A stretch of 64,000 nt of DNA. Origin: Verrucomicrobiota bacterium. GTDB taxonomy: Bacteria > Verrucomicrobiota > Verrucomicrobiia > Chthoniobacterales > Chthoniobacteraceae. The stretch lies in assembly GCA_009885995.1 (NCBI GenBank), contig VFJQ01000056.1:1-64000 (forward strand), in the 5' to 3' direction. Under the pieces are notes generated by a model that ran no database searches, was not told the DNA's origin, and saw only the letters and a list, made by a program, of their open reading frames with translations. This document shows, one piece after another, positions 8,716 through 17,571 of this stretch. Made by a program: the position numbers and the translations under genes. The first letter of the stretch is position 1; the number at the start of each line of letters is the position of its first letter.

Positions 8716-9960
8716 ATGCCAGCCTACGCGCTTGCCCGCGAAGCCTACGCTGCCCTCGGCGTCGATCCCGAGACGGCGCTCGCGATGCTCGCCGCGACGC
8801 CGGTTTCGATCCACTGCTGGCAAGGTGACGACGTGCGCGGCTTCGAGGGCGCGAGTGAACTCGGCGGCGGCCTCGCGGCGACGGGCTCCTATCCCGGCAA
8901 GGCTCGCAATGCCGACGAACTGCGTGGCGACCTCGAGCAAGCGCTGGCGCTCATCCCGGGGCGGCATCGGGTGAATCTGCACGCGTCTTACGCCGAGACC
9001 GGCGGGAGGAAGATCGAGCGCGATGCGCTGCGGATCGATCACTTCCGCGGCTGGCTCGACTGGGCAAAGGCGCACGGGCTCGACCTCGATTTCAACCCGA
9101 CCTTCTTCTCGCACCCGCTCGCGGCGGAGGGCTTCACGCTCAGCCATCCCGAGGCAAACGTGCGCCGCTTTTGGATCGAGCACGGCCGCGCGTGCCGGCG
9201 GATCGGCGCGGAGTTCGGCGCGGCGCTCGGCTCGCCGTGCGTCACGAATGTGTGGATCCCCGACGGCTTCAAGGATCTGCCCATTGATCGCCTCGCACCA
9301 CGCGAACGACTCCTCGCGGCGCTCGATGAAATCTTCGCCGAGCCGCTCGATCCCGCGCACGTGCTCGACGCCGTGGAGCCGAAGCTCTTCGGCCTCGGCA
9401 GCGAGAGCTACGTGGTCGGGTCGCACGAGTTTTACCTCGGCTACGCCATCACGCGGCGGAAGGTGCTCTGCCTCGACGCCGGCCATTTTCACCCGACGGA
9501 AAACGTCGCCGACAAGCTCAGCAGCGTGCTGCTCTACGTGCCGCGCCTGCTGCTGCACGTGAGCCGCGGGGTGCGCTGGGACAGCGACCACGTCGTCATC
9601 TTCGACGACCCGACGCGGGCGATCTTCGAGGAAGTCGTGCGCGGCGGCTGGCTCGATCGCGTCTCGATCGGGCTCGATTACTTCGACGCGTCGATCAACC
9701 GCATTGCCGCGTGGGTCATCGGATCGCGCGCCGCGCAGAAGGCGCTCCTCGCCGCGCTGCTCGAGCCCACCGCGCGGCTGCGCGAATACGAGATCAACGG
9801 CAACTTCACCGCCCGTCTCGCGCTGCTCGAGGAGCTGAAGACGCTGCCGCTCGGCGCGGTGTGGGATGAGTTTTGCCGGCGGACCAATGTGCCGGTCGGC
9901 TTCGCGTGGCTGGATGCCGTCGCGCGCTACGAGCGCGAGGTCTTGTCGCGCCGGCCGTAG
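8716..9960 (+). CDS. rhaA: L-rhamnose isomerase
   Basis: Converts L-rhamnose to L-rhamnulose, the first cytoplasmic step of rhamnose breakdown. The 414-residue protein matches the well-known RhaA sequence along its length: HCWQGDDV at 33-40, [53 protein letters not shown], the metal-site region [10 protein letters not shown] (253-262) and WDSDHVV (288-294), then [15 protein letters not shown]-type sequence and a C-terminal ..REVLSRR. Known RhaA uses Mn2+. It is translated two bases after the rhamnosidase-like gene. Rhamnulokinase and aldolase are not in the window; the kinase at the right edge looks like xylulokinase. Confidence 0.96.
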   Translation: MPAYALAREAYAALGVDPETALAMLAATPVSIHCWQGDDVRGFEGASELGGGLAATGSYPGKARNADELRGDLEQALALIPGRHRVNLHASYAETGGRKIERDALRIDHFRGWLDWAKAHGLDLDFNPTFFSHPLAAEGFTLSHPEANVRRFWIEHGRACRRIGAEFGAALGSPCVTNVWIPDGFKDLPIDRLAPRERLLAALDEIFAEPLDPAHVLDAVEPKLFGLGSESYVVGSHEFYLGYAITRRKVLCLDAGHFHPTENVADKLSSVLLYVPRLLLHVSRGVRWDSDHVVIFDDPTRAIFEEVVRGGWLDRVSIGLDYFDASINRIAAWVIGSRAAQKALLAALLEPTARLREYEINGNFTARLALLEELKTLPLGAVWDEFCRRTNVPVGFAWLDAVARYEREVLSRRP

Positions 9961-10015
9961 AATTTCCCGGTGGCGCAGCGGTCCACTTTCGCCAAACCTC
10001 CGCGCCGCCAAACTG

Positions 10016-10936
10016 ATGCTCACCTTCATCCTCCGCCGACTCGCTTCGATGGTGCTCGTCCTCTGGGCGGTGGTGACGCTCACGTTCCTCATCGTCTATG
10101 TGGCGCCGGGCGATCCCTTCGTCCGCGAACGCGACATCCCCGTCGAGATCGTGAAGCAGATGAAGGCGCGCTACAAAGTCGAGGGGCCGATGTGGAATCA
10201 ATACTGGTCCTACATGGGCGACCTGCTCAAAGGCGACCTGCGGCTGTCGCTGAAGTTCAAGGAACGCTCGGTGAACCAACTCCTCGGCGACGGGATGCCC
10301 GTCACGGCGACGCTCGGGCTGGCGGCGCTGCTCATCGCCACGGTGGGCGGCATCTGGCTCGGCACGCTCGCGGCGATCAGGCAGCATACGTGGGTGGATG
10401 CGAGCGCGATGTTCGGCGCGCTGGCGCTGATCAGCCTGCCGACGTTCGTCATCGGGCCGCTGCTCATTCTCGTCTTCGCGCTGTGGATGCACTGGCTGCC
10501 GGTCGGCGGCTGGACTTCGTGGAAGAGCCTCATCCTTCCCGCGATCACACTCGCGGGGCCGTATGTCGCCTACATCGCGCGGCTCATGCGCTCATCGCTG
10601 CTCGAAGTGCTCTCACAGGATTTCATCCGCACTGCGCGCGCGAAAGGGCTGAGCGAGTCGCGCACCGTTTATCGCCACGGGCTGAAGGTCGCGGTGCTGC
10701 CGGTGGTCAGCTTTCTCGGGCCGCTCGCGGCGAACCTGCTCACCGGCTCACTCGTGGTGGAGACGATCTTCAACATCCCCGGCGCGGGCTCCTATTTCGT
10801 GCAGTCGATCCTGAACAGCGATCGCTACCTGATGATGGGCACGACGATCGTTTATTGCTCGGTGCTGATCGTCCTGAACTTCCTCACCGACCTCTCCTAC
10901 ACGTGGCTCGATCGCCGCATCCGACTGCATGAGTGA
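10016..10936 (+). CDS. Oligopeptide/sugar-type ABC transporter permease (OppB/DppB family)
   Basis: Inner-membrane permease of a Cluster-C (peptide/nickel/oligosaccharide) ABC importer. The 306-residue protein starts MLTFILRRLASMVLVLWAVV, the usual OppB beginning with a first membrane helix, followed by VAPGDPFVRERDIP. It carries six predicted membrane segments and the coupling motif FIRTARAKGLSESRTVYRHG (EAA loop), then the conserved LLTGSLVVETIFNIPGAGS. The start at 10016 follows family length. It overlaps the OppC-type partner by eight bases. Its position 55 bases after rhaA suggests rhamno-oligosaccharide import, but peptides remain possible. Confidence 0.9.
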   Translation: MLTFILRRLASMVLVLWAVVTLTFLIVYVAPGDPFVRERDIPVEIVKQMKARYKVEGPMWNQYWSYMGDLLKGDLRLSLKFKERSVNQLLGDGMPVTATLGLAALLIATVGGIWLGTLAAIRQHTWVDASAMFGALALISLPTFVIGPLLILVFALWMHWLPVGGWTSWKSLILPAITLAGPYVAYIARLMRSSLLEVLSQDFIRTARAKGLSESRTVYRHGLKVAVLPVVSFLGPLAANLLTGSLVVETIFNIPGAGSYFVQSILNSDRYLMMGTTIVYCSVLIVLNFLTDLSYTWLDRRIRLHE

Positions 10937-11840
10937 CGCGGTGATCTCCCAGCCCGGCGCGTGGTCCCGCCTGCGCCGCAATCGCACCGCGATGATCTCG
11001 CTCGGCCTGCTCGTGTTCATCGTGCTCTTCGCCATCGTGGGGCCGTGGTGTTTCGACTACCGGCCCGCGGAGCCGAGCAAGGCGCAGTTTCAACCACCGT
11101 CGCTCGCGCATCCCTTCGGCACCGATCTCAACGGCCGCGACGAACTCTCCCGCGTGCTTCAAGGCGCGCGCATCTCGCTGCTCGTCGGGCTGTGCGGCGC
11201 GCTCATCAGCTTCGTGATCGGCACCGGCTACGGCATGGTCTCGGGCTACTTCGGCGGCCGCGTCGATGGCTGGATGATGCGCTTCGTGGACATCCTCTAC
11301 TCGGTCCCGCGGCTGCTCATCATCATCGTGGCGATCTACGCCTTCGATAAGGAGCTCAAGGAATGGCTCTCCACGCACGGCTGGATGGGGATGGTCGGTT
11401 TCTCGCGCATCGCGCTGCTCATCGTCGTGCTCGGCTTGAACGCATGGCTGAGCCTCGCGCGGATCGTGCGCGGGCAGGTGCTGGCGTTGAAAGAACAGCA
11501 ATTCATCCTCGCCGCGCGCGCGCTCGGGCAGAGCCACACGCGGATCATCCTGCGCCACCTGCTGCCGAACCTGATGGGCATCGTGACCGTCTATCTCACG
11601 CTCACGATCCCACAGGTAATCCTCGACGAGAGCTTCCTCAGCTTCCTCGGCCTCGGCATCCAGGCGCCGCAGGCGAGCTGGGGCTCGCTCCTCAGCGACG
11701 GTGCGAATGTAATCAACCCCGTGCGCAGCTACTGGTGGCTGCTGCTCTTCCCCGCGCTCGCGATGAGCCTCACGCTGCTCGCGCTGAACTTCCTCGGCGA
11801 CGGCCTGCGCGACGCGCTCGATCCGCGGCAGAAGCGGTAG
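10929..11840 (+). CDS. Oligopeptide/sugar-type ABC transporter permease (OppC/DppC family)
   Basis: Second inner-membrane permease of the same importer, 303 residues. It begins with a short cytoplasmic segment and a helix (MISLGLLVFIVLFAIVGPW). It continues with the OppC hallmark HPFGTDLNGRDELSRVLQG, the coupling loop FILAARALGQSHTRIILRH and ..SFLSFLGLGIQAPQASWG. Both permeases are intact, yet no substrate-binding protein or ATPase lies nearby; the operon ends at a strong hairpin. These partners must be encoded elsewhere or be shared with another importer. Confidence 0.9.
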   Translation: MSDAVISQPGAWSRLRRNRTAMISLGLLVFIVLFAIVGPWCFDYRPAEPSKAQFQPPSLAHPFGTDLNGRDELSRVLQGARISLLVGLCGALISFVIGTGYGMVSGYFGGRVDGWMMRFVDILYSVPRLLIIIVAIYAFDKELKEWLSTHGWMGMVGFSRIALLIVVLGLNAWLSLARIVRGQVLALKEQQFILAARALGQSHTRIILRHLLPNLMGIVTVYLTLTIPQVILDESFLSFLGLGIQAPQASWGSLLSDGANVINPVRSYWWLLLFPALAMSLTLLALNFLGDGLRDALDPRQKR

Positions 11841-11856
11841 GACCGCGCGACGTTTC

Positions 11857-11908
11857 CCCCGCGCTGCGAAAAGCAGCGGGGCCGAACATCGGATGACGTT
11901 CGGCCCCG
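11857..11908. terminator. Two overlapping hairpins, bidirectional terminator
   Basis: The second hairpin is an 11-base perfect stem, CGGGGCCGAAC at 11877-11887 paired with GTTCGGCCCCG at 11898-11908, with a 10-base loop. The first has GCTGC at 11863-11867 paired with GCAGC at 11873-11877 around a GAAAA loop, extended by CCCC (11857-11860) with GGGG (11878-11881) past a two-base bulge. The two share 11877-11881, so they cannot form together. The site sits between the convergent ends of the OppC-type gene and the PSD1 gene, and it lacks a long T tract. Confidence 0.7.
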
Positions 11909-11938
11909 CGGAGATTCAGGCGCTCGTGGCGCCGGGAC

Positions 11939-14900
11939 TCAGTTCACGTAGGCCAGCTCGTTCGAGAAGAGCAGCGCCTGCGCGTAGGCTTCCCACGCGG
12001 TTTGCTCACGGCGCTCGACCATCTGACCCTGGTTCTGGATTGCGCCGAAGTTCGGGTCCTGACGCCGCGGCTTCATCCCGGACTTGTCGCTCTTCTTGTC
12101 GCTCTTCCGGTCAGAGCTGGCGGAGGTGGACTCCGGAGCGGCGACGGGCTGCGACCCACTGGCAGTGTTGCCTTCGACTTGCTGGATGAAGCTCCGCGCA
12201 AACGACAGCTCCTGCGGCGTGGGCAGGCGCTGGAACATGATGCGATACATCCAGCGCGCCTTTTCATCGGTGCTCGTCGCCTTGGCGACTTCGGGGCGGG
12301 CGGCGATCTTGCGCGAGATGTCCACGGCCATGGAGCTATTCATGAGGAAGAGCGCCTGTCCGGGGACGATCGTGGTGGTGCGCTTCGAGTTCGGCATGTC
12401 GGGGTCACTGAAGTCGAAGGTCTGCATCAGCTCGGGCAGATTGCCCCGATCGACATAGCCATAGACCGAGCGGCGATAGCTGTAAGGCTCGTCGGTGAGG
12501 TTGACCGGCTTGCCGCCGAGCGTCTTGTCGAGCTGGCCCGAGAAGACGAGCAGCGAGTCGCGCATGGCTTCGAAGTCGAGCCGGCGGATATTCGCGCGCC
12601 ACAGGAACTTGTTGTCGGGGTCCTTGGTTTCGTAGGCGGCGTTCGTCTCGGTGCTCTGCTGATAAACGGCGGAGAGCATCACGACTTTGTGCATCTGCTT
12701 CATGCTCCAGCCGGTCTCCATGAACTTCGCGGCGAGGTAGTCGAGCAACTCGGGGTGGCTCGGCTTGCCGGACATCACGCCGAGGTCGTCGGGCGTGGCG
12801 ACGAGGGCTTCGCCGAAGTGGTGCATCCACAGGCGGTTCATCGCGACGCGCGCGGTGAGCGGGTTGCCCTTGTCGGCGATCGCTTTCGCGAGGTCGAGAC
12901 GTCCGCTGCCCTGGGTGAAGAGGATCGGCTTGTGATCGGGCGAGAGCACTTCGAGGAAGCCGCGCGGAGCGACCGGGCCGAGGCTCTGCGATTCGCCGCG
13001 GATGAAGATGCGCGAATCCTTCGGGTTCGGTTTGTCGCTGAGCACCATTGCCTTCGCGGGCGCGCCGGGATGCGAGGTCTCGAGCAGATTGATCTCGCCG
13101 AAGTTGATGTTCGCGCGGCCCTGAATCTGGTTCGGCCACGAGAGGTAGCCGGACTCGATCGCGTCACGCGACATCGCCACGGCGGGCTCGATGGCGAACG
13201 GCCCGCGCAACAGGTCGATGAGTGCGTCGTCGTATCCGGGCACGCTCGCGCTGGTTGCGCTCTTCATCGCGGCGATGAAGCCCTTCGCCTCCTCGCGGTG
13301 CGCGGTGATGAGTCCGGCGTAGAGCTTGATGGCGTCGTCGAGGCTCTTCGGCGGGTTCGCGGTCATCGCATCGATGACGAGCTTGTTCGGCTCGTGCGCG
13401 GAGCTTTCGCGGACCTTGCCGTAGTAGCTGCCTTCGCCACCGCCTTTGCCTTCCTTCCTCATGCGCTCGCTGAGGTCGAGCTTCGCGAAGTCGGCCACAT
13501 CGAATATCCCGCGCTGCTTGAACTGCTGGAGCGGCGCCCACACGCTCGGGTTCGCGGCCGCGCCACGCGCGATGAACTGCACGAATTGCGGGTGAAGCTT
13601 CTCCTTGGCGATGATCTTGTTCCGCTCCTTCGTGGCCTCGACGTCATTGCCTTTGCCCTTGCTGGAGAAGGTGAGTGCGGCGCGCAGATACGCCTCCGGC
13701 TTGTCCCAGAAGTCGCTGAGGAACTTGTCGATGTTGCCGTAGTAATGGTCCCGCATGTCCTTCACTGCGGTGTCGAATTTCTGCTGGTAGTCGGCCTGCT
13801 GCCCGGACTTCGACATCGCGGCGAGCACCGGCTGGTTGTCCGGCTCATACACGCTCGCGAAGACGCCGTGCAGCGCGTAGTAATCCTTCGTCGGGATCGG
13901 GTCGAACATGTGGTCGTGGCAGCGCGCGCACGACACCGTAAGGCCGAGGAAACCTTTACCAACCACGTCGATTCGATCGTTGATCACGTCATTCACCTGA
14001 CGGAATCGTTCACCGACGGTGAGGAAGCCGAGCGCCGCGAGGCGCGGATCGCCTTCTTTCACGCCGGGGAGTTGATCGGCGGCAAGCTGCTCGACGATGA
14101 ACTGGTCGTAGGGCTTGTCGGAGTTGAACGCCTTCACGACGTAGTCGCGATAGGTCCACGCGTTCGGGAAGCGATACTCGGTTTCGCGGCGCGCATTGCG
14201 CTCGCCGCCCTTGGTGTCGCTGTAACGGGCGGTGTCGAGCCAGTGGCGGCCCCAGCGTTCGCCGTAGTGCGGCGAGGCAAGGAGCTTGTCGATCACCTTG
14301 GCGAAAGCATCGGGCGACTGGTCCTTGATGAAGTCGGCGACTTCATACGGCGTCGGCGGCAGGCCGATGAGATCGTAGGAGGCGCGGCGGATGAGCGCTT
14401 CCTTGTTGGCCAGCTTGTTCGGGACCATGCCATTGGCTTCGAGCGCCTGCGCGATGTAGGCGTCGATCGGCGTCTTGCACCAGTTGGCGTTCTTCACCGT
14501 CGGCACACCCGGCTTCACCACCGGCAGATATGCCCAATGATGTCGCGCGGTATCGGTGAGCCCGGTGAGCTTGGTCTTGATGTGCTTGTCGCCGGCGCGC
14601 GGATCGGGCGCACCCATTTTCACCCACTGCGTGAGCGTCGCGATGTCCGCGTCGCTGAGTTTTTCGCCCTTCGGCGGCATCTGGAGATCGGCGTCCTTGT
14701 AGCCGATCGCGGTGATGAGCAGCGACTTCTCCGGCTGGCCGGGCACGATGGCCGGACCGCCTTCGCCACCTTTTTCCCAACCCGGTTTCGTGTCGAGCGT
14801 CAGGTCGCCCTTGGCTTTGTTTTCCTCCAGCGAGTGGCACTTGTAGCAGTGCGTCGAGAAGACGGGGCGGACCTTCGATTCAAAAAACTCGGTCTGCTCC

Positions 14901-14971
14901 TTGGTGAGCTGCGCCTCGACGGCCGCGAACGCGGTGCTGCCGACGGCGAGAAGTGTAATGAGTGAACGCAT
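11939..14971 (-). CDS. Secreted cytochrome-c/DUF1549/DUF1553 (PSD1) protein
   Basis: Large exported protein of the planctomycete-type PSD1 family, 1010 residues, biochemical role unknown. An N-terminal signal peptide (MRSLITLLAVGSTAFAAVEA) is followed by a cytochrome-c-like segment with THCYKCHS (Cys42, Cys45, His46), suggesting covalent haem. The DUF1549 region includes YGERWGRHWLDTARYSDT and the Cys pair in SCARCHDHMFDPIP. The DUF1553 region includes NPLTARVAMNRLWMHHFGEALV and the SYRRSVYGYVDR stretch. The C-terminus is a Ser/Lys/Asp-rich low-complexity linker (SDRKSDKKSDKSG) and a short tail. It lies six bases after a DUF1501 gene on the same strand, the usual pairing, so the two are probably one operon. 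Confidence 0.88.
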   Translation of the reverse strand: MRSLITLLAVGSTAFAAVEAQLTKEQTEFFESKVRPVFSTHCYKCHSLEENKAKGDLTLDTKPGWEKGGEGGPAIVPGQPEKSLLITAIGYKDADLQMPPKGEKLSDADIATLTQWVKMGAPDPRAGDKHIKTKLTGLTDTARHHWAYLPVVKPGVPTVKNANWCKTPIDAYIAQALEANGMVPNKLANKEALIRRASYDLIGLPPTPYEVADFIKDQSPDAFAKVIDKLLASPHYGERWGRHWLDTARYSDTKGGERNARRETEYRFPNAWTYRDYVVKAFNSDKPYDQFIVEQLAADQLPGVKEGDPRLAALGFLTVGERFRQVNDVINDRIDVVGKGFLGLTVSCARCHDHMFDPIPTKDYYALHGVFASVYEPDNQPVLAAMSKSGQQADYQQKFDTAVKDMRDHYYGNIDKFLSDFWDKPEAYLRAALTFSSKGKGNDVEATKERNKIIAKEKLHPQFVQFIARGAAANPSVWAPLQQFKQRGIFDVADFAKLDLSERMRKEGKGGGEGSYYGKVRESSAHEPNKLVIDAMTANPPKSLDDAIKLYAGLITAHREEAKGFIAAMKSATSASVPGYDDALIDLLRGPFAIEPAVAMSRDAIESGYLSWPNQIQGRANINFGEINLLETSHPGAPAKAMVLSDKPNPKDSRIFIRGESQSLGPVAPRGFLEVLSPDHKPILFTQGSGRLDLAKAIADKGNPLTARVAMNRLWMHHFGEALVATPDDLGVMSGKPSHPELLDYLAAKFMETGWSMKQMHKVVMLSAVYQQSTETNAAYETKDPDNKFLWRANIRRLDFEAMRDSLLVFSGQLDKTLGGKPVNLTDEPYSYRRSVYGYVDRGNLPELMQTFDFSDPDMPNSKRTTTIVPGQALFLMNSSMAVDISRKIAARPEVAKATSTDEKARWMYRIMFQRLPTPQELSFARSFIQQVEGNTASGSQPVAAPESTSASSDRKSDKKSDKSGMKPRRQDPNFGAIQNQGQMVERREQTAWEAYAQALLFSNELAYVN

Positions 14972-14977
14972 GAGGGG

Positions 14978-16378
14978 TTAGGCGATGATGTCTTTGACGA
15001 CGTTGCCGAAGTTGTCGGTGAAGCGGAAATCGCGGCCGTTGTAGCGATAGGTGAGCTTCTTGTGGTCGAAGCCAAGCAGCGCGAGCACGGTCGCGTGCAG
15101 GTCGTGGATGTGGACTTTATCCACCGCGGCGCGCGCGCCGAACTCATCGGTCGCGCCATACACGGTGCCGCCCTTCACGCCGCCGCCGGCGAGCCAGCCT
15201 ACCATTGCGCGACCGTTGTGATCGCGGCCCGGGTTCTCGTTGCCGTTGCGGTCGCGGGTCACAGTGCGGCCAAATTCACCGCCCCAGATCACGAGCGTAT
15301 CGTCGAGCAAGCCGCGCTGCTTGAGGTCCGTGAGCAGCGCCGCCGCCGGGCTATCCACTTCTCCGGCTTTCTTGCGCATCGCGGTTTCGAGCGCGTTGTG
15401 GTGATCCCAACCGCCATGCTCGACCTGCACGAAGCGCACGCCGCGCTCCACGAGCCGGCGGGCGACGAGCAGCTTCGCGCCCATCGGGCTGTTGCCGTAG
15501 AGATCGCGCATCGCCTGCGGCTCCTTCGTCACGTCGAAGGCATCAGTCGCCTCGGTCTGCATCTTGAACGCCATCTCGAACGCCTGGATGCGTGCCTCGA
15601 GCTGCTCATCCTTCTGCAAGGTCGCGGCATGCATCTGGTTGAGCTTCTGCGCGAGGTCGAGCTGCGCGCGTTGCGTGCTCGTGCCGGTGAACTGGTTGCG
15701 AATGTTCAGCAGCACCTCCTCGAGGCGCATCCCAGGCGCGTAGTTCACATTCACGCCCTGCGTGACGCCCGGCAGGAAGCTGGCCTGACGCCACTCCGGC
15801 TTGCCGCCGAGAGTGATGAAGCCCGGCATGTTCTGATTCTCCGTGCCCAGCCCGTAGAGCACCCACGAACCCCACGACGGCTTCGGGAGCTGGAGCGCCC
15901 CGGTATTCATAAAGCGCTGCGCGACCTCGTGCGCCGGGATGTCCGTCCACAGCGAGCGGATGACCGCCATCTCATCGACGTGCTTCGCCAGTTCAGGGAA
16001 GACTTCGCTCACCTCGGTGCCCGACTTTCCGTGTTTCTCGAACTTAAACGGCGAGCCGTAAGCCAGCCCGGTGTTCCCCGGGATCTCCTGGTCGTTGTGC
16101 TTTTCCAGCAGCGGCTTCGGATCCCACGTATCGACGTGCGACGGACCGCCCGAGGCGAAGATATGGATCACGCGCTTCGCCTTCACCGGGAAGTGCGGCA
16201 GTTTCGGCGCCAGCGGGCCCTTCGCCACACCAGCGGTCGCAGCCCCGGCGGTCCCGCCGAGGATGGACGCGAGGCACATCGCCCCATAGCCCATGCCGGT
16301 CTTCTCGAGGAATTCGCGACGGCTGGTGCAGAGGACGGGAAGGTGTTCGAGCGGGTTGTAGTTCGGGATTGAGTTCAT
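14978..16378 (-). CDS. DUF1501 protein with Tat-type signal
   Basis: Sulfatase/alkaline-phosphatase-fold-like DUF1501 family member, 466 residues, exact reaction unknown. The N-terminus has SRREFLEKTGMGYGA with twin Arg (20-21), followed by a hydrophobic Ala/Gly-rich segment, as for Tat export. Core features are VIHIFASGGPSHVDTWDPKP near residue 70, VQVEHGGWDHHNALE and LVIWGGEFGRTVTRDRNG, in which Asp, His and Glu could bind metal, as in related phosphatase superfamily enzymes. It precedes the PSD1 gene by six bases, and the two families are almost always adjacent. The start follows the twin-Arg signal. Confidence 0.88.
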   Translation of the reverse strand: MNSIPNYNPLEHLPVLCTSRREFLEKTGMGYGAMCLASILGGTAGAATAGVAKGPLAPKLPHFPVKAKRVIHIFASGGPSHVDTWDPKPLLEKHNDQEIPGNTGLAYGSPFKFEKHGKSGTEVSEVFPELAKHVDEMAVIRSLWTDIPAHEVAQRFMNTGALQLPKPSWGSWVLYGLGTENQNMPGFITLGGKPEWRQASFLPGVTQGVNVNYAPGMRLEEVLLNIRNQFTGTSTQRAQLDLAQKLNQMHAATLQKDEQLEARIQAFEMAFKMQTEATDAFDVTKEPQAMRDLYGNSPMGAKLLVARRLVERGVRFVQVEHGGWDHHNALETAMRKKAGEVDSPAAALLTDLKQRGLLDDTLVIWGGEFGRTVTRDRNGNENPGRDHNGRAMVGWLAGGGVKGGTVYGATDEFGARAAVDKVHIHDLHATVLALLGFDHKKLTYRYNGRDFRFTDNFGNVVKDIIA

Positions 16379-16541
16379 AGAAGTCGGTTTACGGGTGGTC
16401 GGTGTATCCTTTTAACGTAATAGCAGGTGACGCCGCCGGGTCGCCTTAAGACCAACCGTCTCCTTGGGTAGCGTGCCGCCCGCCCACTCCGGCAGTCGGC
16501 TTAAAACCATTCTTCCCGTGGTTTACGACGCGACGTGAACG

Positions 16542-17237
16542 CTACGCCAGGTCGAAGAGCAGCGCCTCCGCGTCGCTCGTCGCGACGAGCGTAAGCGAGC
16601 CCGCGGTCTCCGTGCTCGCCCCATCGCCAGCCTCGATCGCCGCGCCATCGAGCGTGAGTTTCCCGCGCGCCACTTGCAGCCACGCACCGCGGCCGGGCAG
16701 AAGCTCATGCGTCACCTGCTCACCGGCCTTCAGCAGCAGGCGAAAGATGTCCGCGTCCTGATGGATCGTCGCCGAGCCGTCGCGGCCGTCGGGTGAAATG
16801 ACGAGCACCTTGCTCGCGCGGTCGTGCTCCAGCTTCGGATGCCACTCGGTGTAGCCCGGCGTGAGCCCACGCTTCGCCGGCACGATCCAGATCTGCAGGA
16901 TGTGCGTCGTCTCCTTCGACGGATTGAACTCACTGTGCTGCACCCCCGTCCCCGCGCTCATGAGCTGGATTTGCCCCGGCTGAAGCACCCGCCCATTGCC
17001 CATCGAATCCTTGTGCTGCAGCGCCCCGCCGAGGACGTAGGAAAAGATTTCCATGTCCCGATGCGGGTGCATCCCGAAGCCCATGCCGGGCGCGATGTGG
17101 TCGTCATTGATCACGCGCAGCGAACGAAAGCCCATGTGCTCCGGGTCGTGGTATTCGGCGAAGGAGAACGAGAACCGGGAATCGAGCCAGCCGTGCTCGG
17201 CGTGGCCACGGTCGTTGGATTTGCGGATGGTGATCAT
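16542..17237 (-). CDS. Pirin family protein (YhhW-like)
   Basis: Bicupin pirin, 231 residues; characterised relatives include quercetin 2,3-dioxygenases and redox-related regulators. MITIRKSNDRGHAEHGWLDS opens the protein. The metal-binding cupin motif is visible as GMGFGMHPHRDMEIFSYVL with His residues, followed by HKDSMGNGRVLQPGQIQLMSAGTG and GVQHSEFNPS (parts shown), giving the His/His/His/Glu set for Fe(II). The C-terminal cupin (residues about 150-231) lacks these ligands, as in the family. The start at 17237 avoids a 25-residue extension that does not fit. It is divergent from the LysR remnant at 17320, an arrangement typical of pirin genes with their regulator. Confidence 0.92.
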   Translation of the reverse strand: MITIRKSNDRGHAEHGWLDSRFSFSFAEYHDPEHMGFRSLRVINDDHIAPGMGFGMHPHRDMEIFSYVLGGALQHKDSMGNGRVLQPGQIQLMSAGTGVQHSEFNPSKETTHILQIWIVPAKRGLTPGYTEWHPKLEHDRASKVLVISPDGRDGSATIHQDADIFRLLLKAGEQVTHELLPGRGAWLQVARGKLTLDGAAIEAGDGASTETAGSLTLVATSDAEALLFDLA

Positions 17238-17319
17238 GCGCCGACTCTGCCCCGCGCCCGGCGCGCCGCCAAATACCTTGTCGCTCGCGCAGCGATGCCT
17301 TTCCGGCATCATCGGCGCG

Positions 17320-17520
17320 ATGGAACTACGCCACCTGCGCTACTTCGTCGCCATCGCCGCCTCGCTCAGCTTCACCAAAGCTGCGGCGATCCTGCGCGAT
17401 CGCAACTCACGCGGCGTCTGCCTCACGCCCGCACCCGCGCGCTTCCCCATCGCCGTGAGCTGGCGGCCGAAGACCGCGCCGCGACTCGTGCGCGATTTCG
17501 TGGCAACGCTACGGGCGTAA
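17320..17520 (+). pseudogene. LysR-type regulator remnant with internal deletion
   Basis: The frame begins MELRHLRYFVAIAASLSFTKAAAIL, unmistakably the first 25 residues of a LysR family helix-turn-helix. After RDRNSRGVCLTPAPARFP it jumps to AVSWRPKTAPRLVRDFVATLRA and a stop, which looks like the very end of a LysR effector domain. Only 66 residues remain of about 300, so the DNA-binding helix and the whole effector domain are missing through an apparent in-frame internal deletion. It sits 82 bases from the divergent pirin start, where a regulator of pirin would be expected. It is unlikely to be functional. Confidence 0.8.
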
Positions 17521-17571
17521 TCCGAGAACGACGATTCCCAAACCGGCCCGTGATCGTTTAAGACGCCCGGC

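Noticed and set aside
12002-14965. 987-residue open frame on the plus strand
   Set aside because: It is exactly antisense to the PSD1 gene and composed of Arg/Ala/Glu-rich sequence with no family features; long antisense frames are common in high-GC DNA.
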